A stretch of DNA of 64,000 bases from Paragorgia papillata (GCA_035771165.1 JAWNZC010000025.1:4852001-4916000), one strand, 5' to 3'. Positions 27,919-39,921 are shown, numbered from the stretch's first letter. Notes: generated by a model from the letters alone, not told the origin. Program-made: numbers and translations.

Positions 27919-28113
27919 CCTGGTACGAGCCAGACTGCTATAGGTGCCAAAGAAGAAGATGATGGTGTGATTCTTTCCAGTGTGGTTGGTACAAGAGGAC
28001 AGAAATCGTTTCTGGTCGTTTTAGATGCGTCTTCTTTTAAAGAGCTTGCCAGGGCTACCATCCCAAACCGTATCCCAGTGTCTTCGCATGGAATGTTTCT
28101 GCCATCGAAGTAG
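27919..28113 (+). pseudogene. Relic of an oxygenase last exon (spacer C)
   Basis: Same as 14488-14682. Confidence 0.8.
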
Positions 28114-29293
28114 GAGAGTTAATCAGAGCCCAGACGTCGAAAGAGATGATTCAAAATTGATTAAACTAACCGAAACTCTCTTCAGTAAGGACAAAACTTT
28201 ATTATAGCACGCTAGTCATTTCAACTAAAAATGGTGATTTCCAATGTAGAACGCACAGTTATTTGAGTTAGATGAACTAGTCAACTAATATATATATATA
28301 TGTTAGAAACGTCTATACTTGAAAACCAAGTTTTTGAAAAAATTAAGGTTTAGCGCTAAATAACCTACAGTCAATTAATGTTAAAGTGAAATAGTAAATT
28401 AAAAGACTGCAATTTTTGAACTTCTTTACACAAGTGGTAGGTTACACAAGTGACGGATCCTATTAAATTAGTACGAGCTTACACGGGGAATGCTAAAGGA
28501 GTATTTTTAATTTTAATATCATACTCTCAAACTGCACTACAGACCCTTTTATTAAGTGCAGAGTACGTCATTTTCCGCCGTTGACGTCGTTTTCAGCTTT
28601 TCAAATTTTATTGAAAATATACGAAAGCTAAGAGAATAAGCGGAATTGAAAATAATTCAAAAGAAGAATTGAAAAGGAATTGACGTCTAGGGCCAAAAAT
28701 TACGTATTCTATACTTATTACTGTCGTGGCAATCGAAGCGTTCCTAAAATATCGTTGCAATATATTCCTCAAGTTGACCAATTCATTTGATGAAAATTAT
28801 TGCTAACTTCCTGTTTTGAATTTGAATTATTTTATTGGTTTCTGGTTTTTAAACAACCAATAAGAAACAGGATTATTTGCCAAACACCAATCAAATTCAA
28901 AACAGAATTAAAAACAGGAAGTTGTCAACGAATCTCGTCAAATATCAGTCTCATCAATATAGTCAACACTCGAAATAAATTTCATATTTCCCCGCAACTG
29001 TATTATTGTCTATATATATTTCAATTGTTGTTTCAACACTGCTTACGCAGCACACTACTTTTATTTGGCCGTGTCTCTCATCACTGAGTGATATGTGTAA
29101 TCATCAGACAGTTGAAATGCACTTTATTTTGTACCAAGTTGCATCTTCAAACGCGTAATTTGATCAAATTTTTATAAAACAACATTATTGCGACTTCGTT
29201 ACGTCAGCTGTGCATGTGTACTTTAATATTATAACGCATAGTTCTTAGCCAATCAGATTGTTTGTTTTTCTTAGGTTGTTGTATAATACATAG

Positions 29294-29671
29294 TAGGGAC
29301 TTTAAGATGCTAGGACGACGACGGCGGTTAAAACGCAAGATAAGTTTTACAATTTAAAGAAGTCACGGTTAACTAACTATTATATTTGGTATTTGAAGCT
29401 AGTTTGGCGACTTCCAAAACGCCCCAGTATTGCTAAAATGATTGTGGTGTCCGTATTGAAGTCAATCTCAAGCAACAGTTCTCATCTTTTGGCCGTTGAC
29501 GTCGTCCTGAAGACGTGAAAATGCTCGAAGTGGCGTTGTATAAAGAACGAGGACGGTGTTGAGATTACTCTAGGGACTAAAAATTATTCATTTTCTTTGT
29601 TTTGCAAAAATAAGTCTTTTGTTTAGAGGACGTCGTCGTTGAGGTTGACGTCGTAGATCTTAAAGTCCCTA
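29294..29671. mobile_element. 378-bp MITE, spacer C
   Basis: Same as 15863-16240. Confidence 0.8.
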
Positions 29672-30256
29672 ATAACGATGTAATAGGAGTCTGCACGCAG
29701 GCCATATGATAACGAGCTATTGGCCACGTCATTTATAAACGAAACAACTGAACCGATCAATTAAATGACGTAGGATTACAATGATAAATGACGTCAGCCA
29801 ACAGCTGCTCGTTATTATTCGTGTTTGAGTTAGACTTACGATAAGTTGCGAGATTTCTTACTGTGTCACGATCAAACGATATCGGATGCAACTTCTTTTA
29901 CGTAACAACAACGCGCGTTTTAAAAACTCAAAGTCAGCCAGTCTATTTCGAAATCTACCAACAATGTGCACTGAAGAACACCTTGATCAAAAGGCAAAGC
30001 TGTTCAACTTTTTGTCCAACTCCAAAAGCAAAAGGGGAAAATAACTTACAACATGCCTCACACAGCCTCACTCAGTCCACTCCGTCACACGGCTAACAAC
30101 TCACCGCAAGTATGAATATAGTAGCGGAAGAGTAAAAAGTGCCAAAATGCAAATTCGTGACACCCAACAAAAGGAAATTAAAAAAAAAAACCACTGCAAA
30201 TGCTGGACAGAAAATGACGTCCGCTCGATGTTTAGATAATTGTTCGGTTTGTTTTC

Positions 30257-30296
30257 TATATATACCAGTCCTTCACGTTCTTTGACTTCAGTTTAT
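30257..30296 (+). promoter_or_regulatory. Core promoter of oxygenase copy D
   Basis: TATATATA at 30257-30264 and TCAGTT; identical to copy B. Confidence 0.65.
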
Positions 30297-30310
30297 ACTT
30301 GAAAGCAAAG

Positions 30311-33300
30311 ATGGATGAACTGTTTCGAACTGCACACGAAACTCCTGAACTCATAAAAGCTGAAGTGACTGGAAATATTCCTGAATGGGTCAACGGTACA
30401 CTGCTGCGTAATGCTCCAGCAAAGTTTGAATTTGGCAAACATGCTTACAAGCACTGGTTTGATGGCTTAGCTTTGCTCCATGCCTTCGTTCTAGAGAAAG
30501 GAGTGGTAAGCTACCGCAGCAAGTATCTTCGAACACAAGCTTTTGTTAAAGGAGAAGAGCAAAAAAGAATTGTGTACGCAGAATTCGGTACCGCAGAAGT
30601 GCCAGACCCTTGCCAAAATATCTTCTCTCGTTTCTTCTCGTATTTTTTACCACCGGAACGAACCGATAACTGTGCAGTGAATGTTTTTGAAATGAAAGGC
30701 AAAGTGTTTGCCAACAGTGACTCACCTTACATGACTGAAATTGATCCGAACACCTTGGATCTTTTAGATGTAGTGAACACCACGACAGATCTAAAAGGTA
30801 GGGATACATTTCTTTTTATTTTACTGTATTTATACCTCGTGCTGTATTTAATAATTTCATTTTATTTTCGCATTAAAAATACTGCGGCGATGTGTTTTGT
30901 CATTGCAACAGGTCGTGTTTCAACTGTATTGAAATGTAACGCATTTTCTTTACTGACAGTTTCTCGTTATCCCAAACTTCCACTCGTGTTTCAACTGTAA
31001 GGAACAACGGAAAATGGTTTTTTGTTTCTTAATTATTAAATAAAAATGTCGCGCACTCGACTTTTCTATTGTACAAATTAAATAGTATTCTACTTCATTC
31101 CACATGGAAACTAAAGGCCGGAAAGCCCACGACTTTCCCCCGAAGCCTGCGTACATGGAAACACACAAGACAAAAGAAAAAAAGTTGAGCGTGCGATATT
31201 TCACGCGTAGTATGGAAATCCAGCTTAAATCAGGTAGATAAACACACGTGTTCCTGATAAGAAACTACCTCGTGCAAATTAAAAACCATTTCCGGCGTAT
31301 TAGTCGCGTAATCTGGTTCAACAAAATATTTGTATCACGCGCGCACCATTGATAGATCTTCTGTCTTACAACTTTTATTAAATAAATATCTATTTATCCA
31401 CAAACGACGTGGATAAATGGATAATATACTAGGTCTAGGAGTGTGGGTTGTAAAAAAATAGGTCCGCTAGACAAGAACACGTGTGCCCATATATGGTCAA
31501 TAGAAATATGATATGGATTCTATCTTTTGTTTACGTTTACGCAAACTTGTGCACGTACGTGAGAACAATGCATGTTTGATATACTACCATTTGCAAGCCA
31601 CTGTTAGAATGTTGCGAGTTTCATCGGAAAACATTGAACATTAAACAATATACCAATCAACTTTTCAAAAACAATTATCCAATAGTAACGTTTGGGTTGA
31701 ATCGATCAACCGTGTTATTTAAATCTGATCAATAAGCGCAAAACCATTTGTACGCGGCTCATTATAGACGTTCTAAATTTTTCCATGTTTCTGGACCATA
31801 TCTCGATTGACCAATTTGAGGTGCTGTTGCACGATGCGATTTTTCTTGCCGAACGTGCAACAAATTTACCCATGGAAAAAAAATCGCAATTTGCAAAAAG
31901 GTGTTACACGCGTTCAGCAACTTTGCGAATTTTATTGCAAATTGCACCAAAAAGTATAGAACCCATCGAACTTTTCTTGCAACTTGCAACACGGCAAAAA
32001 TAACACTGATCGCAAGTTGCTACGGGGTGTTACACAGTTGCAAGAAAAATCGCATTGTGTAACAGTAGCTTTTAAGTATAAAATTATAATCTTGCTACTT
32101 TAAAACAGTTTCAGGCGGTCGAATGGTGTTTGCTATGGCCCACCCTCACGAGGATCAGGATGGTAACGTGTTTCATGTCATGACTTCCATCGGTCGTCAA
32201 ACAGCATACAACTTTGTCCAAGTGCCTCCGGCAGAACGAGCTAAACATATCAAAGAAGAAAAACATCTTGAAGGTGCTAAAATAATAGCAAGCATTCAAC
32301 CTCATAACCGTGTTTCTTATTATCACAGCTTTGGTCTCACGCCAAATTACTTCATCTTTGCGGAAAATCCTTTTACCATAAACACATTTGAAGTATTAAA
32401 GATGAAGATTGCGCATCGTTCATTCCATGAATGCATACACTGGGATACCAAAGAGCCATCCAGGTTTCATTTGATCAACAGAAATTCTGGCTCATGCGTG
32501 GCAACCTTTGAAGCTCAGAGTTTCTTTGCCTTCCATCACGTCAACGCTTACGAAGATGGCGACGAGGTTGTAGTTGATCTTTGTTGTTATCCTGATGCCT
32601 CCATTATCAATCAGTATTACCTTCATAACCTTCGAAATCCAGATCCAAAAAAGGTAAGAATAATTAACAAAACTGATAGTACTGTGTTCCTCTAATTTTA
32701 GCTACTACAACTCAAAACAACCGTTGGTTGAAACGAATCTTGACTTGTATATATATATATATATATATTAATTTCCTATATTAATAAATTTAACATTTAC
32801 AGGTAAGCGAGAACTTCGCTGACCCCGAAGTCAGAAGATATCGTTTAAAGATTCCTAGAGAGACCGAAACTGCGACTCACTCAAGCCGTTTAGTTTATGA
32901 AATCCTTGGCAGTGACCTGGAACTACCTAGGATCAACTATCGTCTGAATGGTATGCCTTACAGATTCGTTTACGGTACAGGTCCCCACGAGAGAGGTCAT
33001 TTTCTAAACCAGCTTGTCAAACTTGACACCAAACTGAAGGAGAAGAAAACCTGGTACGAGCCAGACTGCTACCCGTCAGAGCCCGTGTTTGTGCAGAGAC
33101 CTGGTGCCAAAGATGAAGATGATGGTGTGATTCTTTCCAATGTGGTTGGTACAAGAGGACAGAAATCATTTCTGGTCGTTTTGGATGCGTCTTCTTTTAA
33201 AGAGCTTGCCAGGGCTACAATTCCCCACCGCCTGCCACAATCTTTGCATGGAAATTTCCTTCCATCTCTGAGTTATAAACTACAATCATTCCATGCGAGT

Positions 33301-33336
33301 CGCCCAGAGCCCAGACAAGAAAGCCAAAGTACTTAA
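30311..33336 (+). CDS. Carotenoid oxygenase, copy D
   Basis: Exons 30311-30797, 32115-32653 and 32803-33336 encode 519 aa. The protein equals B and C; a few silent changes exist (e.g. CCAGATCC for CCCGATCC near 32640, CCCGTCAG for CCCCTCAG near 33073), and (TA)n before exon 3 is longer. From about 33370 onward its downstream DNA is noticeably more diverged than in units A-C, so D marks the end of the homogenised block. Confidence 0.93.
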
Positions 33337-33475
33337 AGAAAACCGATCACGGGAAACTCTGAATATTTCTGGATCCATTATAGTTTGACGATATTGCTTG
33401 TAACTTTTAATCTGAATATGATAAAACTCTAAACCATTGGCAGATTGTAATATGAATAATACTACTCGAACTTTC

Positions 33476-33604
33476 TATTACGTCATGACATTCCTGTTTT
33501 ACACGTCATGACATTCCTGTTTTATTACGCTATGACATTCCTGTTTTATTACGTCTCGGCATTCCTGTTTTATTACGTCATGACATTCCTGTTTACGTCA
33601 TGAC
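33476..33604. repeat. Minisatellite downstream of copy D (variant)
   Basis: Same unit, but one repeat reads ACGTCTCGGCATTCC. Confidence 0.85.
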
Positions 33605-33987
33605 TAATGACCCACGTATACTCAACAAGACATTTGATATAAACTTTTATTTGCTTAGCAAATAAATATTATACATGGTGTTTCCACAAAAAGAAATTAA
33701 TTATATTACATTATCGTCATGAAAACTTTCAAAGAATTAATTCAAAGACAATTTATTTCCACCCAAATTATAATAATTACAAAGTTATAGAATTAGAATA
33801 AGATTTATATTGTAGAGCACATGCATATAGAGGCTAAAAATACCAGGGTCATTCGGTTAACCAGACATGACGTTCACCGAATCACTTTTTTTTATTCTCT
33901 GATAAATTTCTGATACACTGACTGTCATCACATGGTACTCCCAATGCAATAAATAAAGTCTTGATAAATACGACACAATAATTTGAA

Positions 33988-34577
33988 TTAAGGTGGCTCC
34001 CTACGGTAATTTCAATAGGGGACTGGTAACTAGAAATAGTATCGCTACACATGCGTAAATAGCGATCTTGTCGATTCGAAATTCTATGACCGCGTCGACA
34101 TAGACTTGTAGACGTTTTGTTCGGTGAATTTTGCTAAAATTTTGTAAATAAGTAGTTTATAAAAAGTTCTAAACTATTTATAATTTTAAAAAATTTTCAT
34201 AAGACAGAACTGTTTTAAATCGATAATTTTTATAACGAAAAATCTGTCCATACAACCCTCTCTGATTTTGTGCATGGATATTCTCCACAACAGTATCTAT
34301 CATCTCAGCAATTTTTAAAAAATTTCACCAAAGGAAACTGAAAACATGCCGCTTCAATTATGCAATATTTGAAAGTATACCAAAGTTCCAACGTCATTAT
34401 TACCATGGTAACAGCAAATAATTGAACTTTTTTATAGATATTTTATATCTGCGATAGCTATGCTATAGTAAGGTCTACTTAGTATTTATCTAACAAATCT
34501 TTAAACTTGTGAATAACATTAGATAATGAGCGTATGAAATAGCGCGTATTTATTGAAACTATATGGAGCCACCTTAA
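33988..34577. mobile_element. TTAA-type MITE with both target duplications, spacer D
   Basis: TTAA at 33988-33991 before GGTGGCTCC, and GGAGCCACC before TTAA at 34574-34577. This copy keeps the ancestral flanks. Confidence 0.75.
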
Positions 34578-34687
34578 GTTTTGGCTTTGTTTTACACAAT
34601 ACATCCTACATATATGAAAACTAAAATTTAAATTAATCGTATGTAATTTTGGTCAGAATTAAAGTACGGGTTCGATTGTGCTGCATG

Positions 34688-34882
34688 CCTGGTACGAGCC
34701 AGACTGCTATAGGTGCCAAAGAAGAAGATGATGGTGTGATTCTTTCCAGTGTGGTTGGTACAAGAGGACAGAAATCGTTTCTGGTCGTTTTAGATGCGTC
34801 TTCTTTTAAAGAGCTTGCCAGGGCTACCATCCCAAACCGTATCCCAGTGTCTTCGCATGGAATGTTTCTGCCATCGAAGTAG
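34688..34882 (+). pseudogene. Relic of an oxygenase last exon (spacer D)
   Basis: Same as the other three relics, ending TAG. The region just 3' has acquired a perfect palindrome (34911-34973). Confidence 0.8.
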
Positions 34883-34910
34883 GAGAGTTAATCAGAGCCC
34901 AGACGTCGAA

Positions 34911-34973
34911 AGAGATGATTCAAAATTGATTAAACTAACAGTTTGTTAGTTTAATCAATTTTGAATCATCTCT
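34911..34973. repeat. Perfect 29-bp inverted duplication with 5-bp loop
   Basis: The arm starting AGAGATGATTCAAAATTG (34911-34939) is followed by AGTTT and then its exact reverse complement (34945-34973). The other spacers have only the first arm. Confidence 0.95.
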
Positions 34974-36138
34974 TCAGTAAGGACAAAACTTTATTATAGC
35001 ACGCTAGTCATTTCAACTAAAAATGGTGATTTCCAATGTAGAACGCACAGTTATTTGAGTTAGATGAACTAGTCAACTAATATATATATATATGTTAGAA
35101 ACGTCTATACTTGAAAACCAAGTTTTTGAAAAAATTAAGGTTTAGCGCTAAATAACCTACAGTCAATTAATGTTAAAGTGAAATAGTAAATTAAAAGACT
35201 GCAATTTTTGAACTTCTTTACACAAGTGGTAGGTTACACAAGTGACGGATCCTATTAAATTAGTACGCGCTTACACGGGGAATGCTAAAGGAGTATTTTG
35301 AATTTTAATATCATACTCTCAAACTGCACTACACACCCTTTTATTAAGTGCAGAGTACGTCATTTTCCGCCGTTGACGTCTTTTTCAGCTTTTCGAATTT
35401 TATTGAAAATATACGAAAGCTAAGAGAATAAGCGGAATTGAAAATAATTCAAAAAAAGAATTGAAAAGGAATTGACGTCTAGGGCAAAAATTACGTATTC
35501 TATACTTATTACTGTCGTGGCAATCGAAGCGTTCCTAAAATATTGTTGCAATATATTCCTCAAGTTGACCAACTCATTTGATGAAAATTATTGCTAACTT
35601 CCTGTTTTGAATTTGAATTATTTGATTGGTTTCTGGTTTTTAAACAACCAATAAGAAACAGGATTATTTGCCAAACACCAATCAAATTCAAAACAGAATT
35701 AAAAACAGGAAGTTGTCAACGAATCTCATCAAATATCAGTCTCATCAATATAGTCAACACTCGAAATAAATTTCATATTTCCCCGCAACTGTATTATTGT
35801 CTATATATATTTCAATTGTTGTTTCAACACTGCTTACGCAGCACACTACTTTTATTTCAAATACTAACTGACGATGACTTGATGGCCGTGTCTCTCATCA
35901 CTGAGTGATATGTGTAATCCTCAGACAGTTGAAATGTACTTTATTTTGTACCAAGTTGCATTTTCAAACGTGTAATTTGATCAAATTTTTATAAAACAAA
36001 TTTTTTTTGCGACTTCGTCACGTCAACTGTGCATGTGTACATTAATATTATAACGCATAGTTCTTAGCCAATCAGATTGTTTGTTTTTCTAAGGTTGTTG
36101 TATAATACATAATAACGATGAAATAGGAACCTCCATAC

Positions 36139-36789
36139 ATGTCCAACATATAGGCATCGGATGACGGATCGTAACGATCAGTAAAAGGGCGTTGCAGATC
36201 GTACGTACCGTATACCATCTGTATTCCGATAGTCACGGACCGACATCACGTGATACAGGTGGTAGACACTAGTAAATATATACGTTTCAGATGGTACGGA
36301 TAGTACGGACCGTGACATCTGCATTCGGATGATCACGGATCGATATCACATGATACAGATGGTAGAAATCGAACATTACACGGCATAATGCCACAACTAT
36401 ATCACAATGTTGCCTCGTTCTTTATAAATCTCAGGCGTACGTCAAGTACGAAATATTCGTGACTCGAACCGATTACACCAGCTAGCATAATGCCACTAGT
36501 ATATCACAATGTTGCCTCGTTCTTTAATTTATAAAACCCCGGCGTACGTCAAGTACGAAATATTCGTGACTAGAGCATTACACGGCATAATGCCACGCAA
36601 GTATATCACAATGTTGTGCAATATCATACATACGATATCAGAGAGCAGCGTATATTGACTAAGTGTCTACCATCTTTATCACCTGATGTCGATCCGTGAC
36701 CATCGGAACACATATGCTACGGTCCGTACGATATGCAACGCCCTTTTACCGATCGTTACGGTCCGACATCCGATGCCTATGTTGGACAT
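36139..36789. mobile_element. About 650-bp inverted-repeat element upstream of copy E
   Basis: Ends ATGTCCAACATATAGGCATC and (reverse complement of right end) ATGTCCAACATAGGCATCGG. Inverted arms extend about 130 bp through AAAAGGGCGTTGCA. The middle holds two to three copies of a block with GGCATAATGCCAC, CAATGTTGCCTCGTTCTTTA and GGCGTACGTCAAGTACG. Absent from the spacers before B, C and D. Confidence 0.75.
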
Positions 36790-37369
36790 ACCTCATTAAA
36801 TCACCAATCACGTAGGAATACAATGGCAAATGACGTCGCCAACAGCTGATCGTTATTATTCGTGTTTGGCAACCGCAGATTTTTTATTATTATCACAATA
36901 ACAAGAATTAGAAAGCTATTCTTTCCACAGTGAGTTAGACTTACGATAAGTTGAGAGATTTCTTACTGTATCACGATTAAACGATATCGGATGCAACTTC
37001 TTTTACGTAACAAAAACGCGCGTTTTAAAAACTCAAAGTCAGCCAGTCGATTTCGAAATCTACCAACAATGTGCACTGAAGAACACCTTGATCAAAAGGC
37101 AAAGCTGTTCAACTTTTTGTCAAACTCCAAAAGCAAAAGGGGAAAAGAACTTACATGCCTCACAGCCTCACTCAGTCCACTCCGTCACACGGCTGACAAC
37201 TCACCACAAGTATGAATAGTAGCGGAAGTAAAAAGTGCTAAAATGCAAAATCGTGACACCCAAAAAAGGAAATTAAAAAACCCCCCTGCAAAAAGAACCG
37301 AGCCGAAACCCGAATGCTGACAGAAAATCACGTACGCTCGATGTTTAGATAATTGTTCGGTTTGTTTTC

Positions 37370-37409
37370 TATATATACCAGTCCTTCACGTTCTTTGACT
37401 TCAGTTTAT
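37370..37409 (+). promoter_or_regulatory. Core promoter of oxygenase copy E
   Basis: TATATATA at 37370-37377 and TCAGTT, with the same leader as copies B-D. Confidence 0.65.
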
Positions 37410-37423
37410 ACTTGAAAGCAAAG

Positions 37424-39574
37424 ATGGATGAACTATTTCGAACTGCACATGAAACTCGTGAACTCATAAAAGCTCAAGTGACTGGAAATATTCCTGAATG
37501 GGTCAACGGTACTCTGCTGCGTAATGCTCCAGCAAAGTTTGAATTTGGTAAACATGCTTACAAGCACTGGTTTGATGGCTTAGCTTTGCTCCATGCCTTC
37601 GTTCTAGAGAAAGGAGTGGTAAGCTACCGCAGCAAGTATCTTCGAACACAAGCTTTTGTTAAAGGAGAAGAGCAAAAAAGAATTGTGTACGCAGAATTCG
37701 GTACCGCAGAAGTGCCAGACCCTTGCCAAAATATTTTCTCTCGTTTCTTCTCGTATTTTATGTCACCTCCACCAAAACGGTCCGACAACTGTGCAGTAAA
37801 TGTCTTCGAAATGAAAGGCAAAGTGTTCGCCAACAGTGACTCACCGTACATGGCCGAAATCGACCCAAACACCTTGGATCTTTTGGAAGTCGTAAGCACT
37901 GCCAGAGCAGATCTAAAAGGTATGTTTCTTGTACACTTTCTAATATTTTGCATTTCATGCTTGATTTAACTTAGAGGGTGTTTATATGGAGCTTCCATGT
38001 ATAAAAAGGCATTACCTAAAATTTTCTATCACACGCCTTTTAAAACAGTTTCAGGCAGTCGAATGGTGTACACTATGGCCCACCCTCACGAAGACCAAGA
38101 TGGCAATGTGTTTCATGTGATGACTTCTCTTGGAAGTCAAACAACATACAACTTTGTCCAAGTGCCCCCAGCAGAACAAGGAAAGCCCAAAGACGAAGAA
38201 AAAGCTCTGGAAGGTGCTAAAATATTAGCAAGCATTCCTGCTCATAACCGCTTTTCGTATTATCACAGCTTTGGTCTTACACCAAATTACTTCATCTTTG
38301 TGGAAAATCCTTTTGCTATCAATACTTTTGAAGTATTAAAGATGAAGTTGACCAAGTGTTCTTTTTACCAGTGTATGTATTGGGATAAGAAACAACCTTC
38401 AAGATTTCATTTGATCAACAGAAATTCTGGCTCATGCGTGGCAACCTTTGAAGCTCAGAGTTTCTTTGCGTTCCATCACGTCAACGCTTACGAAGATGGC
38501 GACGAGGTGGTAGTTGATATTTGTTGCTATCCTGATCCTTCTATTGTTGATCAGTTGTATTTACATCATCTGCGGAGTTCACAGCCAGAAATGGTAAGAT
38601 AATTATTTGTACAAGTTTTAATTTTGTAAATCAAACTCGACAGAAGAGTTCAACTCTTCGAGTTCACCCCAGTACACGTGCTCGCTTCAGTAGGGGCTTC
38701 TCGCACCGCCTGAGTATATATGAAATTGTATCACTGGGGTCTCAATAATCCACAGCTGGTGCAGGTATGCTGTCTCTGAGTGCCCCTCAGGGGCGGATCC
38801 AGGATTTTTTTAAAGAGGGGGTTGACACGTCTAGGGGGATCCGGGGTATGCCCCCCCGGAAAACTGTTGATTTCTGATACCCTGAAATGCTATTTCCTGC
38901 ATTTTGCGGACAATATTAGGATCAGAAATAGTGATTTTTATACGCTATATTATACACTAAACACAATTTATATTTTATATATATAATATACCATATATAA
39001 TAGGCTACGGGGGTGGGGGTGGTTGCAACCCCCATAACCCCCACTGGATCCGCCACTGCCCCTCTTGTTATTTATGGTTTATTAATAAATCTAATATTTT
39101 TAGGTAAGTGAAACGTTTGCCGATTCCGAAATCAGAAGATATCGTTTAAAGATTCCTGGAGAGAGCAAAACTGCGACTCACTCAAGCCGTTTAGTTTATG
39201 AAATCCTTGGCAGTGACCTGGAACTACCTAGGATCAACTATCGCCTGAATGGTATGCCTTACAGATTCGTTTACGGTACAGGTCCCCACGAGAGAGGTCA
39301 TTTTCTAAACCAGCTTGTCAAACTCGACACAAAACTGAAGGAGAAGAAAACCTGGTACGAGCCAGACTGCTACCCCTCAGAGCCCGTGTTTGTGCAGAGA
39401 CCTGGTGCCAAAGATGAAGATGATGGTGTGATTCTTTCCAGTGTGGTTGGTACAAGAGGACAGAAATCGTTTCTGGTCGTTTTAGATGCGTCTTCTTTTA
39501 AAGAGCTTGCCAGGGCTACCATCCCAAACCGTATCCCAGTGTCTTCGCATGGAATGTTTCTGCCATCGAAGTAA
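37424..39574 (+). CDS. Carotenoid oxygenase, copy E (diverged)
   Basis: Exons 37424-37919, 38055-38593 and 39104-39574 (TAA) encode 501 aa, close to usual RPE65/BCO length. Iron-binding His regions AHPHED, YYHSFGLTPNY, FAFHHVNAYEDGD and SSHGMFLP are all present. It differs from B-D in patches: FMSPPPKRSDN for FLPPERTDN in exon 1, EQGKPKDEEKALEGAK in exon 2, and a short C-terminus ending FLPSK. Long tracts between the patches are nearly identical to B-D, suggesting gene conversion. Intron 1 is only 135 bp and lacks the MITE of A-D; intron 2 holds an hAT MITE. Function as for copy B; substrate unknown. Confidence 0.93.
38789..39056. mobile_element. hAT-like MITE in copy E intron 2
   Basis: Ends AGGGGCGGATCCAGG and CTGGATCCGCCAC, flanked on both sides by TGCCCCTC (38781-38788 and 39057-39064), a perfect 8-bp duplication. 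Interior shares CTGAAATGCTATTTCCTGCAT with 7318-7689. Confidence 0.8.
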
Positions 39575-39920
39575 TTAACGAGTTAATCAGAGCCCAGATG
39601 TCGAAAGAGATGATTCAAAATTGATTAAACTAACAAACTCTCTTTAGTAAGGACCGAAAACTTTATTTTAGCACGCTAGTCATTTCAACCAAGGTTGATT
39701 TCCAATGTAGAACGCACAGTTATTTGAGTTAATATATTAGACGAACTAGTCAACTTGTATATATGTTAGAAACTTTATACTTGCAGTCTTGTACTAACTA
39801 GTAAGACTGCGGAAAACCAAGTTTTTTAAGAAATGAAGGTTTAGCACAAAATAAGCTATAGTTAATTAATATTAAAGTGAAATAGTAAAAGTCTGCAATT
39901 TTTGAACTTTTTTACACAAT
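39575..39920. other. Downstream flank of copy E
   Basis: Homologous to sequence after each relic (TTAATCAGAGCCCAGA, AGCACGCTAGTCATTTCAA), then disrupted by a LINE fragment. No gene seen. Confidence 0.6.
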
Positions 39921-39921
39921 A

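Larger units (their letters stand above)
10273..39900 (+). repeat. Tandem segmental array of carotenoid-oxygenase units
   Basis: Five head-to-tail units. Start codons are at 10323, 16880, 23595, 30311 and 37424. Spacing is 6557, 6715, 6716 and 7113 bp. The B, C and D units differ by only a few substitutions and by lengths of (TA)n and poly(A) tracts. Each of the first four units contains gene, minisatellite, hairpin, TTAA-type MITE and last-exon relic, and the first three also hold a 378-bp MITE before the next gene. Confidence 0.95.
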
